Shown here: one piece after another, positions 19,141 to 27,663 of the stretch
How positions within the stretch are numbered: position 1 is the stretch's first letter
Layout of the letters: each line of letters begins with the position of its first letter
Assembly (NCBI GenBank): GCA_029226955.1
Contig: JAQXZA010000023.1
Span: forward strand, 1 to 47,238
From: Clostridia bacterium
GTDB lineage: Bacteria > Bacillota > Clostridia > Oscillospirales > Acutalibacteraceae
DNA: 47,238 nucleotides
Direction: 5' to 3'
Position numbers and translations under genes: made by a program
Notes under the pieces: model-generated
The model's input: the letters and a program-made list of their open reading frames with translations, nothing else
The model's database searches: none
Told to the model about the DNA's origin: nothing

Positions 19141-20967
19141 TTATTTGTTATTGTCGTCGTCAACGTCCTTGTAGTCGGCATTATATACGTCGTTTTCTGT
19201 TTGAGGAGCCTGTTGCTGTGCTGCACCCTGTGTGGCTGCGTCCTGATAGAGTTTTTCTGAAACGGCATACATAGCCTTTTGAAGTTCGTCCTTTGTTGAC
19301 TGAATCATATCCATATTGTTCTGTGCAAGAGCTGACTTAACTGCTGAAACCTTGCTGTTGAGGCTGTCTTTATCTTCCTGTGAGATATGCTCGCCGTTCT
19401 CGTTGATGAGTTTTTCAACAGCATATACAAGGTTTTCTGCGTCGTTTTTCTTGTCAACTTCTTCTCTGCGTTTCTTGTCGTCGGCAGCATACTGTTCTGC
19501 GTCCTTGATAGCCTTTTCTATATCGTCCTTGCTCATATTTGTATTTGAAGTAATTGTGATATGCTGTTCTCTTCCTGTGCCGAGGTCCTTTGCAGATACG
19601 TTTACGATACCGTTTGCGTCAATATCGAATGTTACTTCAATCTGCGGAACACCACGCATAGCCGGAGCGATACCGTCAAGTTTAAACAGACCGAGCTGTT
19701 TGTTGTCCTTTGCGAACTCACGCTCACCCTGAAGAACGTTTACTTCAACCTGTGTCTGATTGTCAACAGCAGTTGAGAAAATCTGGCTCTTCTTTGTAGG
19801 AATTGTTGTGTTTCTGTCGATAATCTTTGTCATAACACCGCCCTGTGTTTCAACACCGAGTGAAAGTGGAGTAACGTCAAGGAGGAGAAGTCCCTGTACG
19901 TCGCCGCCGAGAACACCAGCCTGAATTGCAGCACCGATTGCAACACATTCATCAGGGTTAATGCCTTTGAACGGGTCTTTGCCGATAAGGCTCTTTACAG
20001 CGTCCTGAACAGCCGGGATTCTTGAAGAACCACCAACCATAAGAACCTTGTCAATTTCATTGATTGAAAGACCTGAGTCTGAAAGTGCCTGACGAACAGG
20101 ACCCATTGTCTTTTCAACAAGGTCAGAAGTAAGTTCATTGAATTTTGCTCTTGTAAGTGTGTAGTCAAGGTGCTTAGGGCCTGTTGCGTCAGCTGTGATG
20201 AACGGAATGTTAATCTGAGCTGTTGTTATGCCTGAAAGTTCGATTTTAGCCTTTTCAGCCTCATCTTTAAGACGCTGCATAGCTGTCTTGTCGCCTGAAA
20301 GGTCAATGCCTGTATCGCTCTTAAAGCTCTGTACAAGCCAGTCAATAATCTTCTGGTCGAAGTCGTCGCCGCCGAGGTGGTTGTTGCCGGCTGTTGCAAG
20401 AACTTCCTGAACACCGTCGCCCATTTCAATGATAGATACGTCGAATGTACCGCCGCCGAGGTCATAAACCATTACTTTCTGGTCGTTTTCCTTATCAACA
20501 CCGTATGAAAGGGCAGCGGCAGTAGGCTCGTTGATGATACGCTTTACATCAAGACCTGCGATTTTACCTGCGTCCTTTGTTGCCTGACGCTGAGCGTCTG
20601 TGAAATATGCCGGAACAGTGATAACAGCCTGTGTTACTTTTTCGCCGAGATAAGCCTCTGCGTCAGCTTTCAGCTTTGAAAGAATCATTGCTGAAATTTC
20701 CTGTGGTGTGTATTCCTTAGTGTCGATTTTTACTTTGTAAGCTGAACCCATTTTTCTCTTGATTGATGAGATTGTGTGGTCAGGGTTAGAAACTGCCTGA
20801 CGTTTAGCAACCTGTCCTACAAGTCTTTCGCCGTTCTTTGCAAAAGCAACAACTGACGGAGTTGTTCTTGAACCTTCTGCATTAGCAATAACTACCGGCT
20901 CGCCGCCTTCAATAACTGCTACACATGAGTTTGTTGTACCAAGGTCAATACCTATTGTCTTTGACAT
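19141..20967 (-). CDS. dnaK: Chaperone protein DnaK (Hsp70)
   Basis: A 608-residue ATP-dependent chaperone. The nucleotide-binding domain opens with [14 protein letters not shown], includes [12 protein letters not shown] and [10 protein letters not shown]; the substrate-binding domain contains [13 protein letters not shown] and a helical lid follows. The tail is Gln/Asn/Asp-rich (VDDDNNK), a variant of the usual acidic end. I start at 20967 (MSKTIG) because GGAGG lies eight bases ahead; a longer frame from TTG 20982 would include that site. Middle gene of the heat-shock operon. Confidence 0.98.
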   Translation of the reverse strand: MSKTIGIDLGTTNSCVAVIEGGEPVVIANAEGSRTTPSVVAFAKNGERLVGQVAKRQAVSNPDHTISSIKRKMGSAYKVKIDTKEYTPQEISAMILSKLKADAEAYLGEKVTQAVITVPAYFTDAQRQATKDAGKIAGLDVKRIINEPTAAALSYGVDKENDQKVMVYDLGGGTFDVSIIEMGDGVQEVLATAGNNHLGGDDFDQKIIDWLVQSFKSDTGIDLSGDKTAMQRLKDEAEKAKIELSGITTAQINIPFITADATGPKHLDYTLTRAKFNELTSDLVEKTMGPVRQALSDSGLSINEIDKVLMVGGSSRIPAVQDAVKSLIGKDPFKGINPDECVAIGAAIQAGVLGGDVQGLLLLDVTPLSLGVETQGGVMTKIIDRNTTIPTKKSQIFSTAVDNQTQVEVNVLQGEREFAKDNKQLGLFKLDGIAPAMRGVPQIEVTFDIDANGIVNVSAKDLGTGREQHITITSNTNMSKDDIEKAIKDAEQYAADDKKRREEVDKKNDAENLVYAVEKLINENGEHISQEDKDSLNSKVSAVKSALAQNNMDMIQSTKDELQKAMYAVSEKLYQDAATQGAAQQQAPQTENDVYNADYKDVDDDNNK

Positions 20968-21017
20968 AATAAATTCCTCCAATAAAATTATTTTTATTTT
21001 TTCTTTAATTTATTTAT

Positions 21018-21031
21018 GCGGCATTTGCCGC
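21018..21031 (-). promoter_or_regulatory. Short hairpin between grpE and dnaK
   Basis: GCGGC-ATTT-GCCGC, a five-base GC stem in a 74-base gap of A/T-rich sequence. No T-run follows directly on the minus strand. It could be an mRNA-processing or stability element; role inferred. Confidence 0.35.
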
Positions 21032-21041
21032 TTTATGCTGT

Positions 21042-21605
21042 TTAGTTTGAAATCTGAACCATTGCGTGACGTATAATTTTATCGCCGATTTTGTAGCCTT
21101 TCTGATAAACCTGTACAATATGGTCTTCTTCAAGTTCGTCATCGTCAATTCTTGCTATTGCGTTGTGAAGTTCGGGATTGAACTCCTCGCCACGTTCGCC
21201 AAATTCCGTTACATTAAGCTGTTTGAGTGCGTTTTGCAGCTTTTGTTCAATCATTTCAAGACCTTTTTTGAAATCGTCCGAAACGTCGGCACTTGATGCC
21301 ATTGCAAGAGCGAAATTATCGACAACCGGCAGAAAAGCCTCAACCGTTGCGGCAACAGCATTATCATAAGTTGCAAGTTTTTCCTTTTCGGTACGCTTGC
21401 GGAAATTATCGTACTCAGCCGCCATTCTCAGAAACTGGTCTTTCTGGGTATCGTATTCCTTTTTCAGCTTTTCGTAATCGGAATCCGACTGCTTGTCATT
21501 TACTTCTTTGGTTTCTTCTTTTTCTGCTGTCTGTTCAGCAGATGTATTTTCTTCTTTTTCAGCAGCCTCATTTGCCTCAGGCTTTGTTGTTTTCTTTTTA
21601 GGCAA
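21042..21605 (-). CDS. grpE: Nucleotide exchange factor GrpE
   Basis: A 187-residue GrpE, which releases ADP from DnaK. A charged Lys/Glu-rich N-terminus (about 1-45) leads into the long dimer helix with DQFLRMAAEYDNFRKRTEKE, followed by the beta domain near the end (GYKIGDKIIRHAMVQIS). TTG start with AAAGGAG eight bases ahead. Lies between hrcA and dnaK as in most Firmicutes. Confidence 0.97.
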   Translation of the reverse strand: MPKKKTTKPEANEAAEKEENTSAEQTAEKEETKEVNDKQSDSDYEKLKKEYDTQKDQFLRMAAEYDNFRKRTEKEKLATYDNAVAATVEAFLPVVDNFALAMASSADVSDDFKKGLEMIEQKLQNALKQLNVTEFGERGEEFNPELHNAIARIDDDELEEDHIVQVYQKGYKIGDKIIRHAMVQISN

Positions 21606-21640
21606 AACTTATTCTCCTTTCTTTACACCAAAAGCGGTGC

Positions 21641-21659
21641 GTCAGAGCATTGTTCTGAC
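21641..21659 (-). other. Weak hairpin in the hrcA-grpE gap
   Basis: GTCAGA / TCTGAC, six-base stem, part of a TGCGTCAGA sequence shared with stronger terminators at 17766 and 22892. It looks like a shortened member of that family; any attenuating effect is unproven. Confidence 0.4.
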
Positions 21660-21691
21660 ATTATTATATACAAAACAGACGAGTGAATAAT

Positions 21692-22723
21692 TCATTCGCT
21701 GTCAAGAAGCTCGTTCAGCAGTGTTCCCACCGTATGAGTTGTATATTCCAGCGTGGAAATAATTTTCGGATAGTTCATTCGCACCGAGCCTATAAGTGCC
21801 AATGCACCCGAACATTCAGGTGACGCAGTGTAATGCGTTGTAATTATACTAAGGTTTTCAAGTGCCGGATTCTGCAATTCACTTCCGAGAATAACATTGA
21901 CCTTTGAATTGTTCATCATAAGTATCTTTGAAAGTTCGGCAGAATGTCCGAGAAACTCCATAACCTTTTTTGCGTCGGTCGGATTAAGTTCCGGCATTAC
22001 AAGAAGATTTGACTGACCTTTGATTGCAACATTGGTTGACGCAGCCTCCTTTGCCGCATCGTGTACGGCAAGAAGAACATTCGGCATAAACATTGACATT
22101 TCACCGAGTGAAACGGCGGTTGTCTGCATAAACGCAGGAGTTACACCTGTCACTCGCATATTTGCAAGACGTTCATTCAGAACCTTGTCGAAAATACCGA
22201 TTATTTCCGGTGTTATGACGAAATCACATCTGAAAAGTTTGGTTTTTACCGAACCCGTTGATGTAATAAGGACAACCATTGCGGTGTGCTTGCCGGTCTG
22301 TACAAATCTTACACGCTTTATAACCGCCTGTTCGCCCGACGGTGACGCTGCAAGTGCTGCACAGTGCGTTATGCGTGACAGTGTATATGCAGCTTTTTCA
22401 AGCAGATGTTCGGGAGCGTCAGCACTGAGATAAAGCGAATCATCTATTAAGCTTTGTTCCTGTTTTGTGAGCGGTGTAAGTTTCATCAGCCTGTCGAGAT
22501 AAACCCTGTAACCAAGATTAGTCGGTACTCGTCCCGATGAAGTATGTGTTTGTTCCAGAAGTCCGAGTGACGCAAGTTCCGCCATATCGTTTCGGATTGT
22601 CGCCGGTGATACGCTAAATTCAAGCACATCACACAGTGTTTTTGAACCGACCGGTTCGCCTGTTCTGATAAAAGCCTCAACAACCGCTTCAAGAATTTTC
22701 ATTTTTCTTTGAGCAGGTTCCAT
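21692..22723 (-). CDS. hrcA: Heat-inducible transcription repressor HrcA
   Basis: A 343-residue repressor that binds CIRCE and needs GroEL for activity in known systems. An N-terminal winged helix (about 1-75; RKMKILEAVVEAFIRTGEPV, SPATIRNDMAELASLGLL) is followed by the GAF-like dimer domain. AGGTGG precedes the ATG. First gene of the operon it controls, with a perfect CIRCE 17 bases before its start codon, so it represses itself together with grpE, dnaK and perhaps dnaJ. Confidence 0.97.
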   Translation of the reverse strand: MEPAQRKMKILEAVVEAFIRTGEPVGSKTLCDVLEFSVSPATIRNDMAELASLGLLEQTHTSSGRVPTNLGYRVYLDRLMKLTPLTKQEQSLIDDSLYLSADAPEHLLEKAAYTLSRITHCAALAASPSGEQAVIKRVRFVQTGKHTAMVVLITSTGSVKTKLFRCDFVITPEIIGIFDKVLNERLANMRVTGVTPAFMQTTAVSLGEMSMFMPNVLLAVHDAAKEAASTNVAIKGQSNLLVMPELNPTDAKKVMEFLGHSAELSKILMMNNSKVNVILGSELQNPALENLSIITTHYTASPECSGALALIGSVRMNYPKIISTLEYTTHTVGTLLNELLDSE

Positions 22724-22739
22724 TCAAGCCACCTCTCTG

Positions 22740-22766
22740 TTAGCACTCTCAGTGTCTGAGTGCTAA
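22740..22766. promoter_or_regulatory. CIRCE operator (HrcA binding site)
   Basis: TTAGCACTC, nine bases, GAGTGCTAA: an exact match to the CIRCE consensus. It lies at and just after the expected transcription start of the hrcA promoter, suiting repression by blocking. Confidence 0.97.
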
Positions 22767-22775
22767 TCTATTTAT

Positions 22776-22804
22776 AATTTACCATTACAGAGCCAAAATG
22801 TCAA
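22776..22804 (-). promoter_or_regulatory. SigA promoter of the heat-shock operon
   Basis: On the minus strand TTGACA (22799-22804) and TAAATT (22776-22781) with a 17-base spacer. The start point would fall beside the CIRCE. Confidence 0.75.
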
Positions 22805-22891
22805 TATCAAAATTGTAAAAATATTGTTACCTTATTCATAAAAATTAAACAAATTTCCATTTATTGAGTTTACAGACCCTAATAATAAACA

Positions 22892-22926
22892 GGTGCGTCA
22901 GAAAAATCAGTTTTCTGACGCACCAT
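22892..22926. terminator. Terminator after the ribF operon (inverted repeat)
   Basis: A perfect 14-base stem, GGTGCGTCAGAAAA with TTTTCTGACGCACC, loop ATCAG. It sits 14 bases past the end of the minus-strand small gene, whose transcript it should end; the T-run is better on the plus side (ATTTTT). Confidence 0.8.
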
Positions 22927-22937
22927 TTTTCGTTTAT

Positions 22938-23246
22938 TCAGAAAATAGCCATAACAAGCATAACAATACCTGTTACGACAGCACCGACAATAAGTACAGC
23001 CGGTATTGTACAGCCAAGACAGCAACCGCCGTTTTGTCTGTAACCGTTTCTTCGTGGCGGTGGCGGCGGTCTGTGTCCTCCACCGAATCCGCCTCCACCA
23101 AATCTGTCGTGTGGCGGCGGTGGCGGTCTGTGACCTCCGCCGAATCCGCCTCCACCAAATCTGTCGTGTGGCGGCGGCGGTGGTCTGTGACCTCCGCCAA
23201 ATCCGCCTCCAAAATTTCTGTCGGGCGGCGGATTTCCCATACGCAT
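22938..23246 (-). CDS. Small Gly/Pro/His-repeat protein with C-terminal membrane helix
   Basis: A 102-residue protein that I do not recognise as a named family. Residues 9-65 are three 19-residue repeats of the type DRFGGGGFGGGHRPPPPPH. A short basic link and a Cys pair (GGCCLGCTIP) lead to a C-terminal hydrophobic helix (about 78-100). GGGAGG lies eight bases before the ATG, and the gene follows ribF after only a few bases, so it is probably translated from the same mRNA. The layout suggests a tail-anchored protein exposing a flexible repeat; His could bind metal. No function is claimed. Confidence 0.7.
   Translation of the reverse strand: MRMGNPPPDRNFGGGFGGGHRPPPPPHDRFGGGGFGGGHRPPPPPHDRFGGGGFGGGHRPPPPPRRNGYRQNGGCCLGCTIPAVLIVGAVVTGIVMLVMAIF
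23052..23222 (-). repeat. Three 57-base coding repeats
   Basis: Three direct tandem 57-base units, nearly identical at the DNA level, encode the 19-residue Gly/Pro repeats of the small protein. Copy number could vary by slippage without frame change. Confidence 0.8.
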
Positions 23247-23251
23247 ATTGA

Positions 23252-24184
23252 TTACCTCCCTTGTTGTATATATTTTTTGAATATAGTTTCAGCCTGTTTG
23301 CTGTTCTCTATTATTTCGTTTTTAAGGCTGTCAATGCTGTCAAATTTCTTTTCGGCACGAATATGCTCAATAAATCTGACATCAATTTTTTCGCCGTAAA
23401 GGTCGCCGCCGTTATAGTCGGGCAGCCACGTTTCGATAAGTACACATTCAGAGCCAACCGTTGGCTTTATGCCGACATTCGTAACACCACAGTATAAAGT
23501 TCCGCCGACATTCACAGCCGACGCATATACTCCGAATGACAGATAAACCAATCCGTCAGGAAAACGCTGATTTAGCGTTGGTGTACCCATATTACGTCCT
23601 AACTGTCGTCCGTGAATTACAGGCAGACAAAAGCCGTATTCGTGTCCGAGCATTTCATTTACAGATGTAATATCACCGTCGGCAATACTTTGTCTTATTC
23701 GTGTTGAGCTTATCGGCATACCGTTGAAGTCGATTGAGTGTTGAGTTGTAACGGTAACTCCCTGTTTTTCGCACAGTTTATGGAGAATATTTCCATCACC
23801 TTTGCCGCCGTTGCCGAAATGATAATTAAATCCGCATACAGCGTGTTTTGCATTAAAGCAGTCAATCAGAATTTTATTTATAAAATCCTCAGCGGAAATA
23901 TCTTTTATACTGCAAAAATCTATGAGATATACCTGTTCAATTCTGAGCTTTTCAAAGACGGCAAGTTTTTCTTCAAGTGTAATAATTCTGCCGATTTTTT
24001 TGCCTGTAATCACTTCACGGGGACTTTGCAGCATTGTAAAAACTGTCGGAACAAGATTATTCTGCTTTGCATATTCTGTTGCATTGCCGATAACAGCAAT
24101 ATGTCCACGATGAACACCGTCAAAAAATCCGAGTGCGATTGATGTAGGTTTTTCGGAATGTTTCAGTTCTCTTATCACTTGCAT
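23252..24184 (-). CDS. ribF: Bifunctional riboflavin kinase / FAD synthetase RibF
   Basis: A 310-residue enzyme converting riboflavin to FMN and FMN to FAD. The N-terminal nucleotidyltransferase has LGFFDGVHRGH (about 18-28, the HxGH-type motif) and the ISSTRIRQSI motif; the C-terminal riboflavin kinase has GRQLGRNMGTPTLN and ETWLPDYNGGDLYGE. Length and motifs are normal. It follows truB after 17 bases in an operon with RNA-maturation genes. No FMN riboswitch precedes it. Confidence 0.96.
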   Translation of the reverse strand: MQVIRELKHSEKPTSIALGFFDGVHRGHIAVIGNATEYAKQNNLVPTVFTMLQSPREVITGKKIGRIITLEEKLAVFEKLRIEQVYLIDFCSIKDISAEDFINKILIDCFNAKHAVCGFNYHFGNGGKGDGNILHKLCEKQGVTVTTQHSIDFNGMPISSTRIRQSIADGDITSVNEMLGHEYGFCLPVIHGRQLGRNMGTPTLNQRFPDGLVYLSFGVYASAVNVGGTLYCGVTNVGIKPTVGSECVLIETWLPDYNGGDLYGEKIDVRFIEHIRAEKKFDSIDSLKNEIIENSKQAETIFKKYIQQGR

Positions 24185-24201
24185 AGTATGTCACCGTAAA
24201 A

Positions 24202-25098
24202 TTAAAATCTCTTTTTTATTGAAAGTTCCTGTTTTTCGGTATTTACAACACCAAGTCCGAGGAAAGTCCTGTCACTGCCGTAAACTCTGTATAATGTGCC
24301 GTCAGCAACGTCTGAAAGTCCGTGAAGTCTTGACAGCATAAGACCGCCGCCGTTACCGAAACGCACAGCTTGCTTTTCGGTAATATATACGCTCTCATAG
24401 CACGAAAAAACACTGTCAACAGGGCGGATATACTGCATTATATCATCACTGCCGCCAAGATTGCGTAATGTGTCAATAGTTATTGCGTCATCAAGCGTAA
24501 AACCACAGGCTCTTGTTCGTCTTAATGCAGTCATAACACAGCCACAGCCAAGTTTTTGCCCTATATCATCGCATATAACACGAATGTATGTTCCTTTTGA
24601 ACAGCTTATTGTCAGTGTACCGCACTGTTTTTCCTCGTCAAAGGAAGTCAGTTCAAGTTTTGAAATATTAACAGGACGTTCCTCACGTTCAACGACAATG
24701 CCTTTTCTTGCAAGCTCATAAAGCCTTACTCCGTCCTTTGAAACAGCGGAATACATAGGCGGTTTTTGCATAATATCCCCACGAAACAGCGGCAGAATGT
24801 TTTCTATCTGTTCAGCGGAAACACACAAACTGCTTTCGCCGAGAACTTTTCCTGTTATGTCAAGAGTATCGGTTGTAATTCCGAGTTTAAATTCCGCACA
24901 GTATTCCTTGTTGCTGTCGGGGAGAAGTACCTGTGCTTTTGTCGCACTGCCGAGCAAAATCGGGAGAACACCTGTTGCCATAGGGTCGAGTGTTCCCGTA
25001 TGACCTGTTTTCTTTTCGTGCAGAGTTTTTCGCACAACGGCAACAACATCAAATGATGTAAAATCCGTCGGTTTGTCTATTACTAAAATTCCGTTCAT
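24202..25098 (-). CDS. truB: tRNA pseudouridine-55 synthase TruB
   Basis: A 298-residue enzyme that makes pseudouridine 55 in the T loop of tRNAs. NGILVIDKP opens the protein, and GHTGTLDPMATGVLP (about 36-50) carries the catalytic Asp in GTLDP; a PUA-like region forms the C-terminus. The start overlaps the end of nrnA by four bases (translational coupling). Confidence 0.97.
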   Translation of the reverse strand: MNGILVIDKPTDFTSFDVVAVVRKTLHEKKTGHTGTLDPMATGVLPILLGSATKAQVLLPDSNKEYCAEFKLGITTDTLDITGKVLGESSLCVSAEQIENILPLFRGDIMQKPPMYSAVSKDGVRLYELARKGIVVEREERPVNISKLELTSFDEEKQCGTLTISCSKGTYIRVICDDIGQKLGCGCVMTALRRTRACGFTLDDAITIDTLRNLGGSDDIMQYIRPVDSVFSCYESVYITEKQAVRFGNGGGLMLSRLHGLSDVADGTLYRVYGSDRTFLGLGVVNTEKQELSIKKRF

Positions 25099-26051
25099 AG
25101 TCCTCTTTCTGTTTCAGCGGTTGCCGCCTGAATCATTTTATTTTTTGCGTTTTCGTATCCGCCGTCAATAACACAGCCAGCCGCCGCCCTGTGACCGCCG
25201 CCACCGAAGTTTGCACATATTGCCGAAGCGTCTATATCGTCAGATGTACGCACGGAAAATTTATAAATTCCGTTTTCCTTTTCACGCATAGTAATTCCGA
25301 CCTTAACTCCCTCAATCTGTCGTGGAATTGCCGCAATACCCTCGGTGTCGCCGTCAGTTGCACCAGTATCTTCAAGCATTTTTTGTGTAAGGCAGACTAA
25401 TGCACCCTGTCCGTCAGCGAAAAATTCCATAGTGTCAAGCACCATACGTTCAACTTCAATTCTTGCCCTTGACTTTGTGTCGAACATAATTCTGTTTATT
25501 GTGCCGCTGTCAGCACCACATTCTATCATATCTGCCGCAATTCTATGGGTTTCAGCCGTAACATTAGTATAGCGGAAACAGCCTGTGTCAGTGCAAACTC
25601 CTGTAAATACCGCATTTGCGATATTCTTATCAATCCTGACATTCATAAGTTCAAGAAGTTTTTTAATAATTTGTGCCGTTGCCGCCGCAGTAGGTTCAAC
25701 ATAGCTTTTTTCGGCAAAATCCGTATTTGAACCGTGGTGGTCAATACAGAGATTTATTTTGTCGGCATATACGGACAGTTTGTCGCCGAGTAACTGAGTG
25801 TCGGCAACATCTGTGCTGACAATGAATTTTACATCAAAATCCTGTGACGGTGCATTGTCAACTATATAATTGTATTTTTTGGAAAATTCATCACTGCATA
25901 CAACATTAGCTTTTTTGCCAAGCTGACGCAGTCCCATACAAAGAGCGTAACCCGAACCGATTGTGTCGCCGTCGGGGGATTTATGAGTGAGTATAAGAAT
26001 ATTATCCTGTGACAGCAGAATTTCTGCCGCTTCATTCAATGTTATCTTCAT
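25095..26051 (-). CDS. nrnA: DHH-family oligoribonuclease / pAp phosphatase NrnA
   Basis: A 318-residue DHH/DHHA1 phosphoesterase that degrades nanoRNAs and in Bacillus also removes 3'-phosphate from pAp. Motifs: HKSPDGDTIGS (first metal motif), CIDHHGSN (DHH motif) and the C-terminal GGGGHRAAAG of DHHA1. I start at ATG 26051 (MKITLNEAAE) with GAGGAAG ahead; upstream starts would add residues read inside rbfA. It overlaps rbfA by 20 bases. This sulfur pathway makes no PAPS, so its main job here is probably RNA turnover. Confidence 0.93.
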   Translation of the reverse strand: MKITLNEAAEILLSQDNILILTHKSPDGDTIGSGYALCMGLRQLGKKANVVCSDEFSKKYNYIVDNAPSQDFDVKFIVSTDVADTQLLGDKLSVYADKINLCIDHHGSNTDFAEKSYVEPTAAATAQIIKKLLELMNVRIDKNIANAVFTGVCTDTGCFRYTNVTAETHRIAADMIECGADSGTINRIMFDTKSRARIEVERMVLDTMEFFADGQGALVCLTQKMLEDTGATDGDTEGIAAIPRQIEGVKVGITMREKENGIYKFSVRTSDDIDASAICANFGGGGHRAAAGCVIDGGYENAKNKMIQAATAETERGL

Positions 26052-26436
26052 TTTGTTCTTCCTCTTGCTGTGCTTTCTGTCGTTCTTCATTTTTGTGTTC
26101 AATGTCGTTGAGTATTCTTGAAATATTTGCACTGTATTCTATCGAATCGGTAGCCTCAAATGCAAGTGCCGGTGCATAACGCAGTTTAAGCCGTACACCG
26201 AGTTCACGACGTATGAATCCTGAGGCGTTTTTGAGTGCCTTTACAGCCTCTTTTGCTGTGTCAAGACTGTTCATTGAACTGATATATACTTTGCAGTACG
26301 ACAGGTCGTGTGCCATATCGCACCTTACAACGCTGATAATTCCGTTATGCAGACGAGGGTCTTTCATTTCACGCAGAATTGCCGTCAATTCACGCTGGAT
26401 ATCCTCTGAAACACGGTCTGCTCTGTGATTTGCCAT
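26032..26436 (-). CDS. rbfA: Ribosome-binding factor A
   Basis: A 134-residue KH-type factor required for late 30S assembly and 16S rRNA 5' processing. Family features include RVSEDIQRELTAILREMKDPR near the start and YCKVYISSMN in the middle; the tail is Glu/Gln-rich. The start has AGGAAAAA ahead. Gene order rbfA-nrnA-truB-ribF is the conserved end of the nusA-infB operon of Firmicutes, here without the first part. Confidence 0.95.
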   Translation of the reverse strand: MANHRADRVSEDIQRELTAILREMKDPRLHNGIISVVRCDMAHDLSYCKVYISSMNSLDTAKEAVKALKNASGFIRRELGVRLKLRYAPALAFEATDSIEYSANISRILNDIEHKNEERQKAQQEEEQNEDNIE

Positions 26437-26475
26437 ATATTTTTCCTCCGTAGATAAATCTGAAAATGTTTTGTG

Positions 26476-26970
26476 TTATTTTACTGTTCTGATTGATTTG
26501 TAGTAATCTGATACATTTAGTTCAGTACCGCTTTTCAGACGGCTTAAAGCAAAATCGCATACATAAGCCTTTCTGCCGTTTACGTCTAATGCCTTGCCGT
26601 TTTCTGTATCAATCCATTTTCCGCCGATATTTGAGATTATAAGAAATCCCAGATATGCACCGGCTTTTTTTGCGATATTGCCGCTGTTTTCATCAAGAAA
26701 ATTTTCCTGTAAAAATCCCCTGTTGAGTGCGTCAAACACTTCTTCAAGCCTTGAAACCGAGCTTTCATCATTATCAAGCTTTATATCAAAGGTTTTTCTT
26801 ACAAACCTTATGAAATCAAGTGCATTTCCGAGCATAACAAGGTCAAGGGTTGCAAGGTCGGTATTTCCGCTTTTGATAAGTTCATACTGTTCCTCGTAAT
26901 ATTTTTCAAGCTGTGCAATATCGGCTGAGTAGTTTATTGTCCTGCTGCTTTCATTGTCAAGACGCTTCAT
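26476..26970 (-). CDS. Conserved-looking protein of unknown function
   Basis: A 164-residue, mainly helical acidic protein that I do not recognise. ATG 26970 is chosen since GGTGA lies six bases ahead; GTG 26979 is an alternative. N-terminal helices (IAQLEKYYEEQYELIKSG) lead to an alpha/beta part with YLGFLIISNIGGKWIDTENG and CDFALSRLKSG. There is no signal peptide or membrane helix. It is the first gene of the operon with rbfA-nrnA-truB-ribF, with its own promoter, and 39 bases separate it from rbfA. It stands where the infB part of the operon would be expected; a link to translation is only suggested by position. Confidence 0.75.
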   Translation of the reverse strand: MKRLDNESSRTINYSADIAQLEKYYEEQYELIKSGNTDLATLDLVMLGNALDFIRFVRKTFDIKLDNDESSVSRLEEVFDALNRGFLQENFLDENSGNIAKKAGAYLGFLIISNIGGKWIDTENGKALDVNGRKAYVCDFALSRLKSGTELNVSDYYKSIRTVK

Positions 26971-26997
26971 AAGAATCACCGCTTTCCCGTAAATTTT

Positions 26998-27026
26998 AGT
27001 ATAACCATATCATAACATATTTTCAA
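26998..27026 (-). promoter_or_regulatory. SigA promoter of the rbfA-ribF operon
   Basis: On the minus strand TTGAAA (27021-27026) and TATACT (26998-27003) are exactly 17 bases apart, placing the start about 20 bases before the first gene. Divergent from the greA promoter. Confidence 0.75.
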
Positions 27027-27090
27027 AGATTTTTGTATAGTTTTTTTAAAGGATTTACGAACATTCGGAGAAAATTAAAAAATTGTTTGC

Positions 27091-27119
27091 TTGACATAAA
27101 AACATAACTTTAATATAAT
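27091..27119 (+). promoter_or_regulatory. Consensus SigA promoter of greA-lysS
   Basis: TTGACA at 27091-27096 and TATAAT at 27114-27119, spacer 17: a perfect consensus promoter, the strongest in the window. Confidence 0.9.
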
Positions 27120-27158
27120 ATTAAGTATTAGTATTTATGAATAAAGGTGGTTTTGTTT

Positions 27159-27632
27159 ATGGCAAAGCAAATTGTGCTTACAGACGAAAGCTTGAAAAAA
27201 TATGAAGAAGAACTTGAATATTATAAAACGGTCAAAAGAAAAGAAAATGCCGAAAAACTGAAAGAGGCTCGTGCACAGGGCGACCTTTCCGAGAATGCCG
27301 AGTATGACGCTGCAAAAGATGAACAGGGTATGATCGAGGCAAGAATAATGGAACTCGAATCTATGCTCAAAAATGTAAAAGTCATTGATGAGAGCGAACT
27401 CACAAACGAAACTGTTCACGTCGGCTCAAAGGTAAAGGTTCACGACTGTGACCTTGACGAAGATGAAGAATATCAGATACTGGGTTCAAAAGAGGCTGAC
27501 CCATTCAACGGAAAAATTTCTGACGAATCACCTGTCGGTGCGGCACTTCTGGGACACGCTGTGGGAGATACAGTTGATGTTGAAACACCTGAGGGAACAA
27601 TTCAGTTCAAAATTCTTGAAATTTCAAAATAA
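27159..27632 (+). CDS. greA: Transcription elongation factor GreA
   Basis: A 157-residue factor that rescues backtracked RNA polymerase by stimulating transcript cleavage. The N-terminal coiled coil has the acidic tip in [17 protein letters not shown] (about 40-56); the C-terminal FKBP-like domain includes [17 protein letters not shown] 27159 (MAKQIVL) is preceded by AAAGGTGG; GTG 27147 lies inside that site. First gene of a two-gene operon with lysS, 31 bases apart. Confidence 0.96.
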   Translation: MAKQIVLTDESLKKYEEELEYYKTVKRKENAEKLKEARAQGDLSENAEYDAAKDEQGMIEARIMELESMLKNVKVIDESELTNETVHVGSKVKVHDCDLDEDEEYQILGSKEADPFNGKISDESPVGAALLGHAVGDTVDVETPEGTIQFKILEISK

Positions 27633-27663
27633 TCACTATTTTAAAGCTGAAAGGAAGACATAA

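Noticed and set aside
19316-19732. A 138-codon open frame antisense to dnaK
   Set aside because: Shadow of dnaK codon bias; Ser/Leu/Phe-rich without motifs.
23052-23222. Regular direct repeats that might suggest a CRISPR array
   Set aside because: The units are directly adjacent with no unique spacers and encode a protein repeat in frame.
22893-23399. A 168-codon plus-strand frame over the repeat protein and the end of ribF
   Set aside because: Low-complexity complement of the Gly/Pro repeats; the minus frame has a ribosome site, a membrane helix and operon context.
24180-24205. FMN riboswitch ahead of ribF
   Set aside because: The gap to truB is only 17 bases.
27120-27663. T-box or other riboswitch ahead of lysS
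   Set aside because: Only a short gap follows greA and no T-box sequence or antiterminator stem was seen.
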